Shown here piece after piece: positions 13,632 through 26,484 of a stretch of 64,000 nt of DNA; the first letter of the stretch is position 1, and every line of letters starts with the position of its first letter. Under the pieces are notes generated by a model that worked only from the letters and a program-made list of their open reading frames with translations, did no database searches and was not told where the DNA came from. Origin of the DNA: Vespula vulgaris (taxonomy: Eukaryota > Arthropoda > Insecta > Hymenoptera > Vespidae); the NCBI RefSeq assembly GCF_905475345.1, contig NC_066610.1, positions 283,501-347,500 on the forward strand. The letters are read 5' to 3'. Position numbers and translations under genes: made by a program.

Positions 13632-13734
13632 ACACTGTCCGATACCATTTAACTTCGACTTATAACATTTTTTTTTATTTTTAACCGTTCCACTTTTACC
13701 GATTTAGCCTGTTTCAGTTATGTGGGATACCCTG
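13632..13734. mobile_element. Short MITE-like element
   Basis: The left end ACACTGTCCGATACCATTTA and the right end, read on the opposite strand CAGGGTATCCCACATAACT, form imperfect inverted termini about 103 bases apart. The left part also matches the intron 4 repeat at 10,567. No coding capacity. Confidence 0.35.
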
Positions 13735-14302
13735 ATATTTCATTATTTGAATAAATTGTCTAAATATTGTGACTTTTTTTACTGTGAGAATCATATGAAG
13801 ACCACAGTGTTATAAATCATTTAACTCTTGATTTCATTTATTAAAAATATTTATTTTCATTTAAAAAGGAACTTCGATATTTTTAAATCTCAAAAAAACT
13901 GACTTAGAGAAAAACAGATTCATATAATGTATGCCCATCGAATCAAATAATTAATTGTTTATAATATTTATCGTATTTCTTGCGCATAAGAATATATATT
14001 TTATAGATGTTCTTATTTAAATATTTCTACAGTTTTGTATAAAATATATTTTCTTTCTTTCTTCATTTTTTGTTATCATTACCAACCATTTTCATATGAT
14101 GTTAATTTTTTATGTCTTTAAAGCTTCGTTGAATACATTAGTATTTAAAACTTGTTATAATTATTCATCTCTTTTTTACGATTTAATATAATGAGCTACT
14201 TCTTTCAGACTTATATAAACGGAGTAACACTGTAAAAGAAGGTGATAAATTAATCATTTGAAAATAGAGGGGATATCGTTTTATCTTATCTTAATAGTCC
14301 AG

Positions 14303-14335
14303 TATAAAAGTGAACTTCGTTCGAGCAACATCTAA
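14303..14335 (+). promoter_or_regulatory. Possible core promoter (TATA element)
   Basis: TATAAAA at 14,303-14,309 is followed about 25-30 bases later by CGTTCGAGCAAC. A similar CATTCGAGCAATATC stretch, without the TATA box, occurs at about 60,797. No transcript can be attached with confidence, and FAR-1 is 3.4 kb away. Confidence 0.2.
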
Positions 14336-15722
14336 ATTTGAAGCAAGAAGAATTAAAAAACATCTGTGTTTAAATCTTTATAAGTTTTTTAAAAGTGAAT
14401 CAATTTAATTCTGTAATATGGACAATAATTCTGAAAGTAAGTAAAAATTATATAGCTATGCATTTAAAAAAATCAGGATATAATAGTAAATTTAGTATAT
14501 TTAATATATACAATAGTAAATTTTTTACCAACTTTTCTTTCGGAGATTTCACGATCACCTTTCATCTTTTATGCATAAACTTTTAATTTTCTTACACTTA
14601 CTTTGACTTTACACTGAATTTTGAATATTGAGAGAAAAATTGACAAGTGTCATAATAAATATATTTTTCCTATCCGTATATAAGAATTATTAAAAGAAAA
14701 TCCTACTTGAAAAAATTATATTTTGTACGATTTTATTAACTAAGAATATCGCATATTACTATGTTTTTGGAGTTGATGACGGATCATTGGTATTGTATAA
14801 TTTAATGGTAAAAATATCTTTAAATGCAATACAAATGTCATCTATAGAGTCGTATTTGAAATGGCATCACGTGCAAAAAATCAAAAAACTGCACTTTCGA
14901 AAATATTCTTGTATTGTACAAAACTATGACAGTACATGAAAGGAACATTAATAATTGGAAAATATTAAATAATTCATTGCAAACGCTTTGTTTTGATCTA
15001 TGTACATAGATATACATTGACTTTAAAAAAACTGTCTACTTAATTCAAAAAACTACGTAAACTTCTTTTCCTTCCCATCATTCGTTATCAATTTTCATCA
15101 TTCAAAATGTCCGAACGTGTAAATAATATTGATTGTTATTCATCTAATATTATGGTTCGTGATTTTATTGTATAATGATTCAAGAGTAGAAGGAAACAGT
15201 TTATAATTTAGTAAAAAATAAGTAATGGATTACACATGCTTTGTATTTTCTCTTTCTAATGATAATTCATGTTAGGATAATTAGCCATGATATGCACTTT
15301 ATTAATAAAGACTCGTTACATTCTCGTTATGGACTCATTAGATTATGCGATCTATTGACAAGAAACTATAAAATATCAGTTTCTTAGTTATTATTACGTT
15401 TATGTATCTGAAAAAAAAGATTTCGAAATCGCAAAGGAAAACGACCGAGAGGTAGTTGTAAAGTTAATTCATTTTTATATTCTCACGATATTTGTCAAGA
15501 ACCATAATTTGAAATATGTGCATAACTTTCGAATGAATAATTATATTTTCACAATTTAAACAGCAAAGGGGAAAATAAAAACAACGCGAATATGGAAGAG
15601 CGAATATTATAAATCAAACAATTTTTTTTTATTTTGAAACAGTTCGATCCTATAGTATCGAGTACTAAGTATCGTGCTTTCAAGCTGCTTTCTTTTCAGA
15701 AAGATTAAAATTTATCATCTCC

Positions 15723-15950
15723 ATGCCTGATTACGTGTCCTCAGCTTTTCGATATTTTCAACCGGCATTGATTCACTATATGACGACCGGTAACATTTCG
15801 TTGGGCTCCTTATCGTCATCTCGACATTGTAAAGATAAAATATCGATATTCAGATTGGTGGCGAATCTGGTGACAGTATCATATCATCGACTATCGGCGA
15901 AAACATATCTTTTAATTGGTCCTAAAGGTTTACAAAATTTTGAGACGTAA
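15723..15950 (+). other. Unassigned open frame in a less AT-rich patch
   Basis: 75 codons from ATG to TAA in a patch (15,650-15,930) that is clearly less AT-rich than its surroundings and rich in CG-containing words. No family is recognised. It may be an exon, a decayed gene or a regulatory island. Confidence 0.25.
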
Positions 15951-16800
15951 CATTCCCTTACAACAATATGATATAAAATATAAAATTAGGAAAATATACC
16001 TATATTTGATAGAGATCAAAATGAAAAACTTATTCAATTGGTTTTTTTTTGTATAACTTCCTTATTGTCAACGTTAAAATTAATTTTTTAATGAAAAAAG
16101 ATACCTTGATTAAGTATTTGAAAATAAGCAACCTCTACGATAATGATTTGAAATAAGTTTATAAAAGCTATAAATAAATTTACTTTTTTCTCTATTTTTT
16201 ATTGGATAAACGTATCAAAATTATTGTAACGTTTTAATGACTAATCTCCATTATTTCTTTTTTCTGACTACTTCTATCATCCTTACGATTAATAAACTTA
16301 GGAGCATTCTTTCTTTTATTATTTGTTATTGTTTATAATTTACAAATTAACAAAAATGATTCGACTGCATGAAAAAGTTCGGTAAAAATGGGTTGGAATG
16401 TATAGTGGTCCGACTTCGGGAAAGACAATTATTTTAGAAACATTTCGTTCTTTATTATTACCATTAAGGGAGAATTAAAAAAAGATATAGATAGTTACTT
16501 CTATTACGTTTCTACAAATCATAAATAAAAACGAATAATTACTAATTTAAAAATCAAGATATATCAAAGAAAAGAAACAATTTCAGAAATAACAAAAATA
16601 GATCTCAACGCCTAACTTAAAATTAATAATAAATAGTGATTCCATAGTTTCATGGTGGTATTCTAAAGTAGCTGTCTCACCAATAGTTTGCAGCATTTAT
16701 ATAACAGAATAAGATATAGGATTCGGAAATAAGGATTGACGAGTCTAATTTTGGTCACTTTTCTTCACCTATCTGTTTTATTTCTTTATAAATAGGTATA

Positions 16801-16805
<5 letters not shown>

Positions 16806-16854
<49 letters not shown>
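16806..16854. repeat. (AT)n microsatellite
   Basis: A perfect AT dinucleotide run of nearly 50 bases, followed by GTATGTATGT. Confidence 0.95.
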
Positions 16855-16866
<12 letters not shown>

Positions 16867-17708
16867 AGACACGCACACGCACATTATAAGTATATTTCAC
16901 AATACAAACATTGTACAATTGTACATTGAACGAACATTGTATAACATTGTACAAAATGAACGAACATCATTATCGATTTTCACTCGCTCTAATAAAATTC
17001 ATTAATTTACTTACATAAGTATGAAGCAAATCAAATGGTTATTTTTTATTGAAAATTATTTCTGTTATCTTGTGGTAAATAAAGAAAAAAAATTAAGATC
17101 GATAGCATAGCAATGAACGTTATTAATAAAAAAGGTCGTTAATGTAAAGTGGAAAATGTAAATTACAAATTTCAACGTATCTTTGATTCTGTAAGTCATA
17201 ATCAATCTGATTTGTATTACCTTGCATATTCGCATTTCGAAAAAGTTTGACACATATACGGATATATAGAGTTAATTAATCATAACGATTTTGTAATAAT
17301 AACATTTTTTATTTCCACGCAATCTGTTTATGTAATAAGCATATATAATATATGACACAAATACCTTTTTATAACTACAATTTTTATAATCTTGATCGCT
17401 TGTCGCTTGAATATAAAAATAGACAGAGCCGACATTGCACATTAAAAAATATGTGATTAATATTTATAGATTCCGTTTTAATATTTATAGTTATCTTATC
17501 TTCATCGTTAAATGGATATTTGTAAACTAGTACAATTATTAGTCTAATTCTAGAAATAGATGAAAAAACTTCTAGAAATAAAAAAAGAAAGAAACGTTTA
17601 AAACCACCGAGTAAAATATAAAAATAGAGTATTTATTTACATGTGTATTTGCATTTACAATCTAATTCGAAAAAATAGATATGATGGACACAAAAGAATG
17701 AACGAGAA

Positions 17709-20109
17709 ATGATCATTGAGGATAGTGCTTTGACAAGTAGAACACCAACTGAATATGCGCTTACAGATATGGAACCATCCATTGAAAATGTGAAAAAACC
17801 CACGCCTATTCAGAATTTCTATAACGGTCAGAGTATTTTCATTACTGGTGGAACAGGATTTATCGGCAAATTATTAATAGAAAAATTGTTAAGAGGATGT
17901 CCAGATATCCTTTGCATTTACGTTATGATACGTCCCAAGAAAGAAAAAAATCTATCCCAACGAATGAAAGAACTTATCGAAGATTCAGTGAGTTGTTTAT
18001 TTTGATCGATTTTTATACTTATTATAAATATTGACATTTTATAATTTCATGTCTGATTCTAAACTGGAATTATTAAATAATATAATACTGTTTCAATTGA
18101 ATAATATAATCGGGATATAAGATAAAGAAAATTGATAAATAAGTTACCGACTTAATAGACGTTGAATGTGCAAGAAGTAGCAAAAAATCGTATTTCTAGA
18201 AATATGTATAAGTATTTAGTGTATGCAAGGAAGGAAAGATTTACATCGATTTCCAGTTATTTTCCACATTGAAGAAGACGCAGCCAACATTTCTAAATCG
18301 TTTAGTCGCCATCGAGGGAGATTGTAGCTTGCCAAATCTCGGTATCTCGAAAACTGATAGAACTACGCTTATACACGAAGTATCCATTATTTTTCATGTC
18401 GCCGCAACTGTGAGATTTAATGAAAAACTAAAATCTGCCGTAGCTATTAACATCCAAAGTCTAAATGATGTAATCAATTTATCCAAAGAAATGCCGAAAC
18501 TGAAGGTACTATATTCATCCTGTGTATAAATAAGGACTATAATAAATGAATCGACCTTAACAAATGTTCGTTATTTTTAATATTATTTTTTATAATCCAG
18601 AGTTTCATCCATGTATCTACGGCATTTGCAAATTGTATTCACGAACTGATCGAGGAAAAATTTTATGATCCGCCGATGGATGTTGACCAAATATTCGATT
18701 TGACGAACTATATGGATGAAAAATTGCTTGACGACATTACACCTCAGTACATTTATATTTCCAAATATAAATCTTATAATAATTTCATATTTATTTCTCC
18801 AAAATAGAATATGAAGGTTAATTAATAATACACTGACACAATTATTTTGTTTTAGATTACTTGGAACGTATCCGAATACCTATGTGTTCACGAAATCAAT
18901 TGCAGAGAGTGTGGTAAGGAAGCATGTCGATTCGATGCCGATTGGCATCTTTCGTCCTGCAATTGGTTGGTAATCATGTAATACTTAAACAATAAATAAT
19001 GCATATGAATTGAAGAATGGAAATGTTTGAATATTTTTAGTAATATCAACGTATCAAGAACCTATTCCAGGTTGGATTGATAATACATACGGACCAATAG
19101 GAATTACAGCAAACGTACTAATGGGATTAATGCGAACTCATTATTGCGATAGAACGGTAAAAGCAAATTTCGTTCCCGCAGATCTGATAGTCAATGGTCT
19201 AATTGTTAGTGCCTGGGACATTGCAAATAATCGAAGGTAGTAACAAATAATCTCGTTTACTTAAGATAATATTTTCGCGAACAAATCAAGCAAAGATTTA
19301 AGAAAAAATTAAATTAACCGTTTTCAATAGAGTACTTAATCTTTCAGATTTAAGAAAGACCTTCCCATATACAATTACGTATCTGATGATAATCCAATCA
19401 CTTATAAGGAATTTGTAGAACTGATAATTAAGTATGGAGAATTGATACCGTCTGAAAAGGCAATTTGGTGCCACAGCTTTTTAGTAACAAAATATCGGCT
19501 GGTCCATCTTTTCTACGTATACTTTCTACATTTATTACCAGCTCTTATAATCGATACGATCGCAGTGTGTGTAGGTAAACAGCCATGGTAAATTTCTCTT
19601 ATCTTATTTTCTGGAGAGAAATTATTAGGATCTAGAAAGAGAGAAAAGCTTTTATGTGAACATCATCCGTTTTCTTTCAAGGTTACTTCAAACATATAAA
19701 AGAATTCACAAAATGTCGGATCTTCTTGGTTATTTTTCTACGACGGAATGGATATATACTAATGAAAGATGGAACAAAGTGATAGCGAAGTTATCGCCCG
19801 AAGATCGCGAATTATTCTTTTGTGATATAAAAGACCTCGTTTGGGGTGCTTATTTTCCAACATATTTCTTAGGTATAAGAAAATATATCTTCAAGGATCC
19901 CATTGAAACACTCCCGCAAGCTCGTATAAAATGGCTTAGGTATCTTTTTTCTTGCATCTTTACTTCATTATCTATCTACATTGATGATCATTTCTAAATG
20001 ATATTGATTTTTCAAATTTTCAAGGTCTTATTGGATATATCTAACTTTAAAAATTCTTATTGCCTGCGTCGTTTTGGTGGTCATATGGGCTACGTTTGGA
20101 TCATTCTAA
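17709..20109 (+). CDS. Fatty acyl-CoA reductase FAR-1, eight coding exons, intact
   Basis: Reduces long-chain acyl-CoA to primary fatty alcohol using NADPH; the family works at ER or peroxisomal membranes. Exons: 17709-17987, 18257-18505, 18601-18746, 18856-18965, 19041-19236, 19348-19587, 19682-19939, 20025-20109. All have GT-AG borders and consistent phases, giving 520 aa, a normal family length. The Rossmann motif TGGTGFIG is at residues 46-53. HVAATVRFNEK and FIHVSTAFAN follow, then the catalytic YVFTK at Y234-K238 and the substrate-region motif FRPAIVIS. The C-terminal FAR domain covers roughly residues 370-490, and a hydrophobic helix (about 500-517) probably anchors the protein. The ATG at 17709 is used because an upstream in-frame stop lies at 17,682. 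The start position inherited from paralogues (17,681) now leads to a stop after six codons. FAR-1 lies tail-to-tail with relic A. Confidence 0.92.
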
Positions 20110-20200
20110 AGGAAGCAAAGATAACAAGAAAGGGAGGAAAAGAAATAATCATAACTTGTACAAATCAATGACTTCTTTTGTATCATTTGAATGTATCTAC

Positions 20201-20206
20201 AATAAA
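20201..20206 (+). terminator. Polyadenylation signal of FAR-1
   Basis: AATAAA, 92 bases downstream of the FAR-1 stop. A second AATAAA follows at about 20,273. Confidence 0.5.
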
Positions 20207-20237
20207 GTTACCACATATTTTTGTCTAATAATATTGT

Positions 20238-20260
20238 GTATATATATATATATATATATA
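20238..20260. repeat. Short (TA)n microsatellite
   Basis: A TA dinucleotide run just past the FAR-1 polyadenylation signal. Confidence 0.9.
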
Positions 20261-20399
20261 AATATTTTGTCCAATAAATCTAAAATGAAAATATTTTGAG
20301 AATTTAATATTGATTAACGTGCATAACAAAGATTCTTTTAAAAAATTATTAAAAAGTAAATATGAAACGAATATAAACTGCTCGATCTACGCTCGAAAA

Positions 20400-22196
20400 A
20401 TAATGTATTACGGTACGGTATCATCAAACAATTCATCTATGTGTCCATCAAAACAATAAACTTGTCGATATCATCGGAAAATCATAAAACTTCCCCTCGA
20501 TAGAATTGTATAAACAATTGGCATAAGCCATCGATACAGAACGAAATACTGAAATATCAATGATATCGAACATTTGCTAAAGTCAAATCTATTGTCGCAA
20601 GATCCTAATAATCGTTAATACCTGTAGAAAGAGCAAAGTGTTCATTCTTCCTTCAGACTTTAAATGTTAATGGTTATCATCTATTTCATTTTCTCGCTGA
20701 TCATCACACTTTTGGGTACATGAAAACATTTACTTTTCAAATATTTCTTTTTTACAATGTATATGTATAATTATGCATTTTTAATAACAAAAAAAAGTTC
20801 GTACTTATATTTTATACTATTACTTAAATATAACTTAAATTCAACTAAAATATAACTAAATATAACTAAATATTTATATGATGTGGAAGAAAAACACAAG
20901 AAAATGAATTAATGTATATATGAGACATGAACGAGATAGGCTGATATATTGCAATACCTCGTTGACCATGCGCAAATTTGTTTGGTTATATCATCTATTT
21001 AGCAAACTCGTTCGAAGAGTCAGAATCGTAATGTAGTTTAACTATCTAGCATTTCATTCGAATTTTAAATTTCTATATAATGTGTGAGTTATCTTTATTT
21101 AAGTACCTTTGCAATTCATATTAATCCCATGCTATTAAGTAACTTATCTATATTTACCACCTCGGCAATATATTTTTTCTTATTTTAATTCTATGTGCGA
21201 ATTTTATTATGAAACTTTTAATTTTTCAAATGGTTAACGTTTGAAATTCATCGATCGCTGGGCTGCCATTGCAACTAATTCATCCTTGCCAAATTCATTG
21301 ACGATTGCTCATTTACTAGCATGCATTCTATATCTTATTCTTTTCCACTCTATTTCTTTTTACTATCTCTCACTCTTTCTCACTTTTCTCTTTATTTCTC
21401 TTCATTCTTTTTCTCTCTCTTTAATGAGTCTGATGTTGGCGTATTCAAATTCACTCAGTTCCTTTTATTCACTTAAGAGTATCAGCATTTTCAAGAAAAA
21501 TAATATAATAATGGATACGAAGTCTCTTAATTTTAAGTTATTTTAATTTAATGTTTTTTTTTTTTTTATACGTTCATATGTACGTATACATGTTTGGAGG
21601 AAAAACTTATTACGTATTAAATACATGTTACTTCAACGAAGAGGACTGTTTGCACGTTCACATTACGCTAGATTAATAATTCATTTATGCATATTTTTCT
21701 TTTTATATCGACTAAATACTAAATATACTATTTAATGGAAGCAGATAATTTCAAAAATTAAACAAATTGAAATATTAAAATACTAATACTTATATACTAT
21801 GTATATTATAACATACTAAGCTTTATAATCGACAAGATGTTTGTTGAATGGTAATCAACTCAGCACTGTGTTCGAAATAAACAAATTCCTCTGTGCGTAC
21901 AAGTATGTTTCCCTTTATTCGAACAAAAGATAAATGTACGTAATGCTGGTACAATTTCTTAATAATATCTCGATCAACAATTTCCCAATAAATCTTGCTT
22001 TACTAGGAAAATATCTTGAATATCGCAGAACTTCCGGATTGATGTAAATTTGTGGACTTTTTTGACGAATGTTTATAAATCCATAAGCATAAATTTCGTC
22101 TACCTGACGCCTTTTTATGCGCTTCCGCAACGACCACATCTTGTCTATCAGCTTTAAGAGTATTTTTATCATTTTTACTTCTCCCGTTTGTAACAT
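20400..22196 (-). pseudogene. FAR relic A (exons 1-3 only)
   Basis: Minus-strand remains of a FAR gene in correct order. An exon 1 piece at about 22,196-21,875 still reads ARFIGKLLIEILLRNC, which corresponds to the Rossmann region, but GGTG is lost. A small exon 2 piece at about 20,705-20,635 matches the EKMKSA...INVQSLKE part. Exon 3 starts at 20,548 after a good acceptor and reads MAYANCLYNSIEGKFYDF before breaking up. No later exons exist; FAR-1's 3' end follows directly. The outer border of the inverted repeat falls in its intron 2. Confidence 0.8.
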
Positions 22197-25100
22197 AAAT
22201 TTATGTTCCTGATGATAGTAATCTTTATTTCTCTATGGTACTAATTCCTTTTTCTTTTTGTTCGAATTCGCTTGATTGTTTTTTCATTTGCCTTTGAAGA
22301 TTAGATTAAATAAATAATTCTATTAATCCAACATTGGAAAAGCAATGAAGCAGAACTGTCTTTTACACTTCTAATCTGATGTATCTCCTTTTTTTATTTT
22401 TATGTTCAGACAATAAAACAATTACTATCGATTCCTCTATGAAAGAGATATTCATTTGTAGTTCTTACATATATTATTTATATATATAAAATGTTATAAA
22501 AAATAATTTCATTGTTACAAAATTGATTCATTAGGGAATGTTGAAGTTAATTTCACATAGATATATATGTAACTTTTTCGACATGCAAATGTGCCAAGCA
22601 TTATCAAATATTAGGAAATAAAAAATGTTGATTCGCAAATTATCTCTAAAATCATTTTTATTAATACACCTTTCATCTTAATCGTTTATCATGATATATT
22701 TCTTTTCTTTTGTGTACTATAAAATAAGAGAAATGAATTTTTATGACGAGTCACTTTACTTTCACTACTACTTAGAATTATTCGTCAAATAAATTAACGT
22801 GATCCGACTTAGCGAGACGAGTGAAAGTCGACGGAGAATTTGTTTCCTTTCGTTCGTGGAAATCTATAATAAAAGGAACAAAACGGATATGTAGTAATTT
22901 AGTTTACTTAAATTTAGTTTAACAAAAAACGATTAAAACGTATGAATACATTTGAAATACATGTATGCAAACATATGAATAAATGTATGAAAACATTTAA
23001 CTTGCTATGTCGAGTAAAGAACCTAGCTTATGGTTTCTTTTCTAACGGTGATCATCTTTCGACATTTTATATAAAAATCGATAGTAACAAACGAGATGGC
23101 GATTATTTACAAACAAATTTTTATTATAGAAGAATTGTCTTTGTCTGAATTGTAGACGGTGCAGTTGAGAATGAAAAATTTGCATCTTTTCGTTGTAGGT
23201 ACATGTAATTACCAATCTCGTGTCCTTCCCTCTACCTGCTCCGCTTTATTTAATGAATATATTATGTTAACAGATTCTTGAATGTATCATATAACCTGAT
23301 GCATTTATTGAATCCATATTAATCTTGGGCGTATCATATTTAATTACTCTTTCTGAATGAATTAAACTATAAAAAAAAGAAAAAGTAATGACGTACGCGT
23401 TATGTATTACATACTTTTTGCTATATTTTGCATGCATTTTTCTATTGTTGATTTGTCGTCTTTGAATTTGAATTCAATCACGAAGCATGAGATAATGTGA
23501 ATAATAATCAGGTGCAATAAATTTCAAATCGACTTAAGTAATCGGATATATCTAATAGTTATGCAGAAAAGAACATGGATAGATGATGGGCAAGAACAAG
23601 AGCTTATGTAATATATTTAAATGAGTTTTTCCCAAATTGATTAACTCTACACAAAACGCAATGCAGAGAAAATTGATATAGTTATATGCATTATAATTAT
23701 TTATTCTTCAAGCGCCTTACAAATTTTGGTCATTTATCAATGCTAAGCCTAATTATTTAGAAAATTTGTTTTACATAAGAAAGATAAATATCAATCGAGT
23801 GCTTTAGTACTAAGATTAAAAAATTTCTAAAGTGGAGTTAATTTCTCTGGTCTCTAAACAGTTTATATATGTTTATATACACGGAGGTACCATCGACAGC
23901 AAACAACTTAACATTTTTGAATTTTGGATATTCGTTCCAAGTGCAATCCTAACCTTACACAATGTGGAATACTTTGAAAAACGTGTATTTTATTTTTTGA
24001 ATTTGATTATTTTTCAAATAAAAATTTATTGTTTACACTTCTATTTTACTTAACGATAGTTTTGAATAATATTATAAGCTGTAGGATACAGTGAGAATAT
24101 AACAAAAATGTAGAGTCGGGATCATATCTCGCATAACTTTGCATTCTTGATATCAAGTGTTATCGTAAAGATGATCATTAATAATTATAACATTTCCATT
24201 TTGAAAGTTATTGAATAACGAGGTAATTCGCTGTAATTTAAACACTCAACTATTCTGAATTCTTCTTTGTAAAATTTTCTAGTTACTCATATGGCGAATT
24301 TAACTATGTTTTATTTACCGCACATTTTTTATAAATAATTATTCATTTGACCCATTGCAGTATCTGATTTTAGTTTCGTCCATTATTATATACTACATTA
24401 AATATGATTCGAACACAGGAATCGAATTTTCTCCGTAACACGCATTAATGCATTATATTAATATTTTAAGAATTTCGATATTATTAAATTATGATCATAT
24501 ATTAATTTAAATTATCATTTACATTAATTTGAAATGTTAATATATAAAAAATATTTGATAGTGACTTAGTTATCGCGAATCACCGATATGACACTAAACA
24601 CTGGTTTAATAATATAAGAACTTTCACTATTAGAAGAATGAAACCTTGTAGCAATTAATTTTCGTTGATTTTGTTAAATTATAGTATTTACTAAATAATT
24701 GAAACAGTTTTTTCGCATAACTCCATGTAACTTATATTATCTTATATTTGTTATAATGTCCACACAATTGAATTATCATGGAGGAAAGTTACAAAAGTCT
24801 TATAAAACATTTTACAAATACAATTTTTTTTAAATATATGTATATCTATTTTAAATTCAAATTTCACTTACTTTTAGAAATAAATCACATTCAGCATAAT
24901 TAAAAGTGATCCTACACGATTAAAATTATACACGTTTGAACCAAGAGTTCTTTCCTTATGTTTACGCCATGTGTAGTTGTTGCTGGAATATAACTCACTG
25001 TCACAATGAAGTGTAAAGGTTAATAAAAGTAGATGATCTTTCCTTCTGTACCATTACAATCTTGAATTCGCGATATAAGCAACTCGATATAAAACTATAC

Positions 25101-25431
25101 ATTAAAAAATGAATATTCGACGTTTCCGTTGAGTTTTTCAGATTAGAGATTATAGTAGCAGATACAGTCTATAAAAAAATGCTATAACAATGAATTTGCT
25201 AGTAAATGTAATACGGAATTTATAAATACTCCGGCAGAAAAACTTGCCAGTCATGATTTTGATGTACGTATGTGTTGAACGAATTTTGAATTATTGCATT
25301 ATTTGTTTCACCATAGTTTTTATCAAAGAGAAAATGCAATAAATGTAGTACATTATTCGAATAAACGAATCATTGAGATCATTTGACACTTATATATTTA
25401 TACACATTTATGATAATCCTTATTAGGATAA

Positions 25432-26230
25432 ATCTGTAAACATAAATATAAACACAGACATAAATCTCAAGATCTACTTTAACGTACTTATCGTTTTTGT
25501 TCATTTTTTTCACATTCACTTCTAGAATTAACTAGATTCTAATTACTTTTTAAATTCTACATAATTATACTCTTTAAGTAGTTACGTAAATTTAGCATTC
25601 CGAGAATGCTCAAGTTCTTCATAAAAAAAGAAAGATCATAGACTTGATCATTTCTTATACTGCATGTTCAGCATTACTTTTTATTCTCATATTCAAGATA
25701 GTGAGTGCACTGTCATGATTAATTCTGATAATAGAATGATATTAACGGCTTGTGTTACACGTGCAAATGATACATCTAATTAGTAAGTAATTAAAAAGTC
25801 GTTTGATTCTTTCGAAATCGATGAATTTCGATGTCATTAAATGTATAATCGATAAATGAATAATCGATGTCATTTCGAATTAATACAATATCTTTATATA
25901 TTTTTTGTAAGTTTCTGAAAATACGAAAGTGCAAAGAGTAACATTGAAATTGTTATTATGAATGTTGTATTTGATATTATTTCTTACAAAATACCTTTGA
26001 AACGACTATCTTTGCTATGACATCTATTTTAATCGTTCATCTTGACATATTTTCGTTTATATACTACAAAATAGCAACAGTAATTTCCCATGACGATTCT
26101 ACAGTTTGATTATTTCACGATAATTCGTGATAAATTGACAGGATCTGTTTTGGCAAGACGAATGAAAGTCGATGGTGAAATGAATTCACGATCATTCATT
26201 GATAACACTAAAATTATTGAAAATTTTCAT
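25432..26230 (-). repeat. Orphan FAR 5'-flanking module
   Basis: CTGTAAACATAAATATAAAC at 25,432 matches the exon 1 acceptor region of relic C (33,820) and FAR-2. The block 26,010-26,200, with CAAGACGAATGAAAGTCGATGG, matches the upstream flanks of relic A (22,810), relic B (29,910) and FAR-2 (41,665). The exon that should follow on the minus strand is gone, so this is the upstream shell of another lost FAR copy. Confidence 0.5.
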
Positions 26231-26328
26231 GGGATTAAACAAACTATCTTCGTTAATTTATAAATTTTAAACGATAGTAAACAATAAAGGAAAGGATAGA
26301 TTGTGCTGACACAAGATCGATATAAATA

Positions 26329-26484
26329 ATGAGAAAAAGAAAACGGAAGAAAGCTGCTGAAATATTTAGAACGCCGAAAACAACAGTGATACGTTTGTTC
26401 AATAAAAAATGGAGAAAAATTACTTTCACTTTTATAAAAAAAACTATCATAGTTTTGAAGTTTAGCTTTATTAGAATTATTTGA
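26329..26484 (+). pseudogene. psq-like helix-turn-helix relic, copy 1
   Basis: An open stretch of 51 codons beginning ATG. It contains KKAAEIFRTPKTTVIRLFNK, which fits the second half of a pipsqueak/CENP-B-type helix-turn-helix (consensus of the type AAKKFNVPKTTLxRxVNK). It matches copies at 34,943 and 50,726 including part of the downstream sequence ending in AGTTTTGAA. It is too short to be a working gene and has no flanking domain, so it is an exon fragment carried along by segmental duplication or an old transposase piece. Confidence 0.4.

Larger units (their letters stand above)
12721..17680. other. Long intergenic region between receptor and FAR-1
   Basis: No gene is recognised in about 5 kb. 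It contains a short MITE-like element (13,632-13,734), a possible TATA element at 14,303, a less AT-rich open frame at 15,723-15,950 and an (AT)n run at 16,806-16,854. Non-coding first exons of FAR-1 could lie here; I could not place one. Confidence 0.5.

Noticed and set aside
14395..14586. ATGGACAATAATTCTGAAA followed by GTAAGT as a first coding exon of FAR-1
   Set aside because: Joining it to the candidate acceptor sequence before 17,681 runs into a stop at 17,699, and no link to another gene could be made.
22942..23148. 68-codon frame perfectly conserved at 47,465-47,259
   Set aside because: It looks like a conserved gene, but the flanking non-coding DNA of the inverted repeat is equally conserved, so the frame gives no independent evidence of coding.
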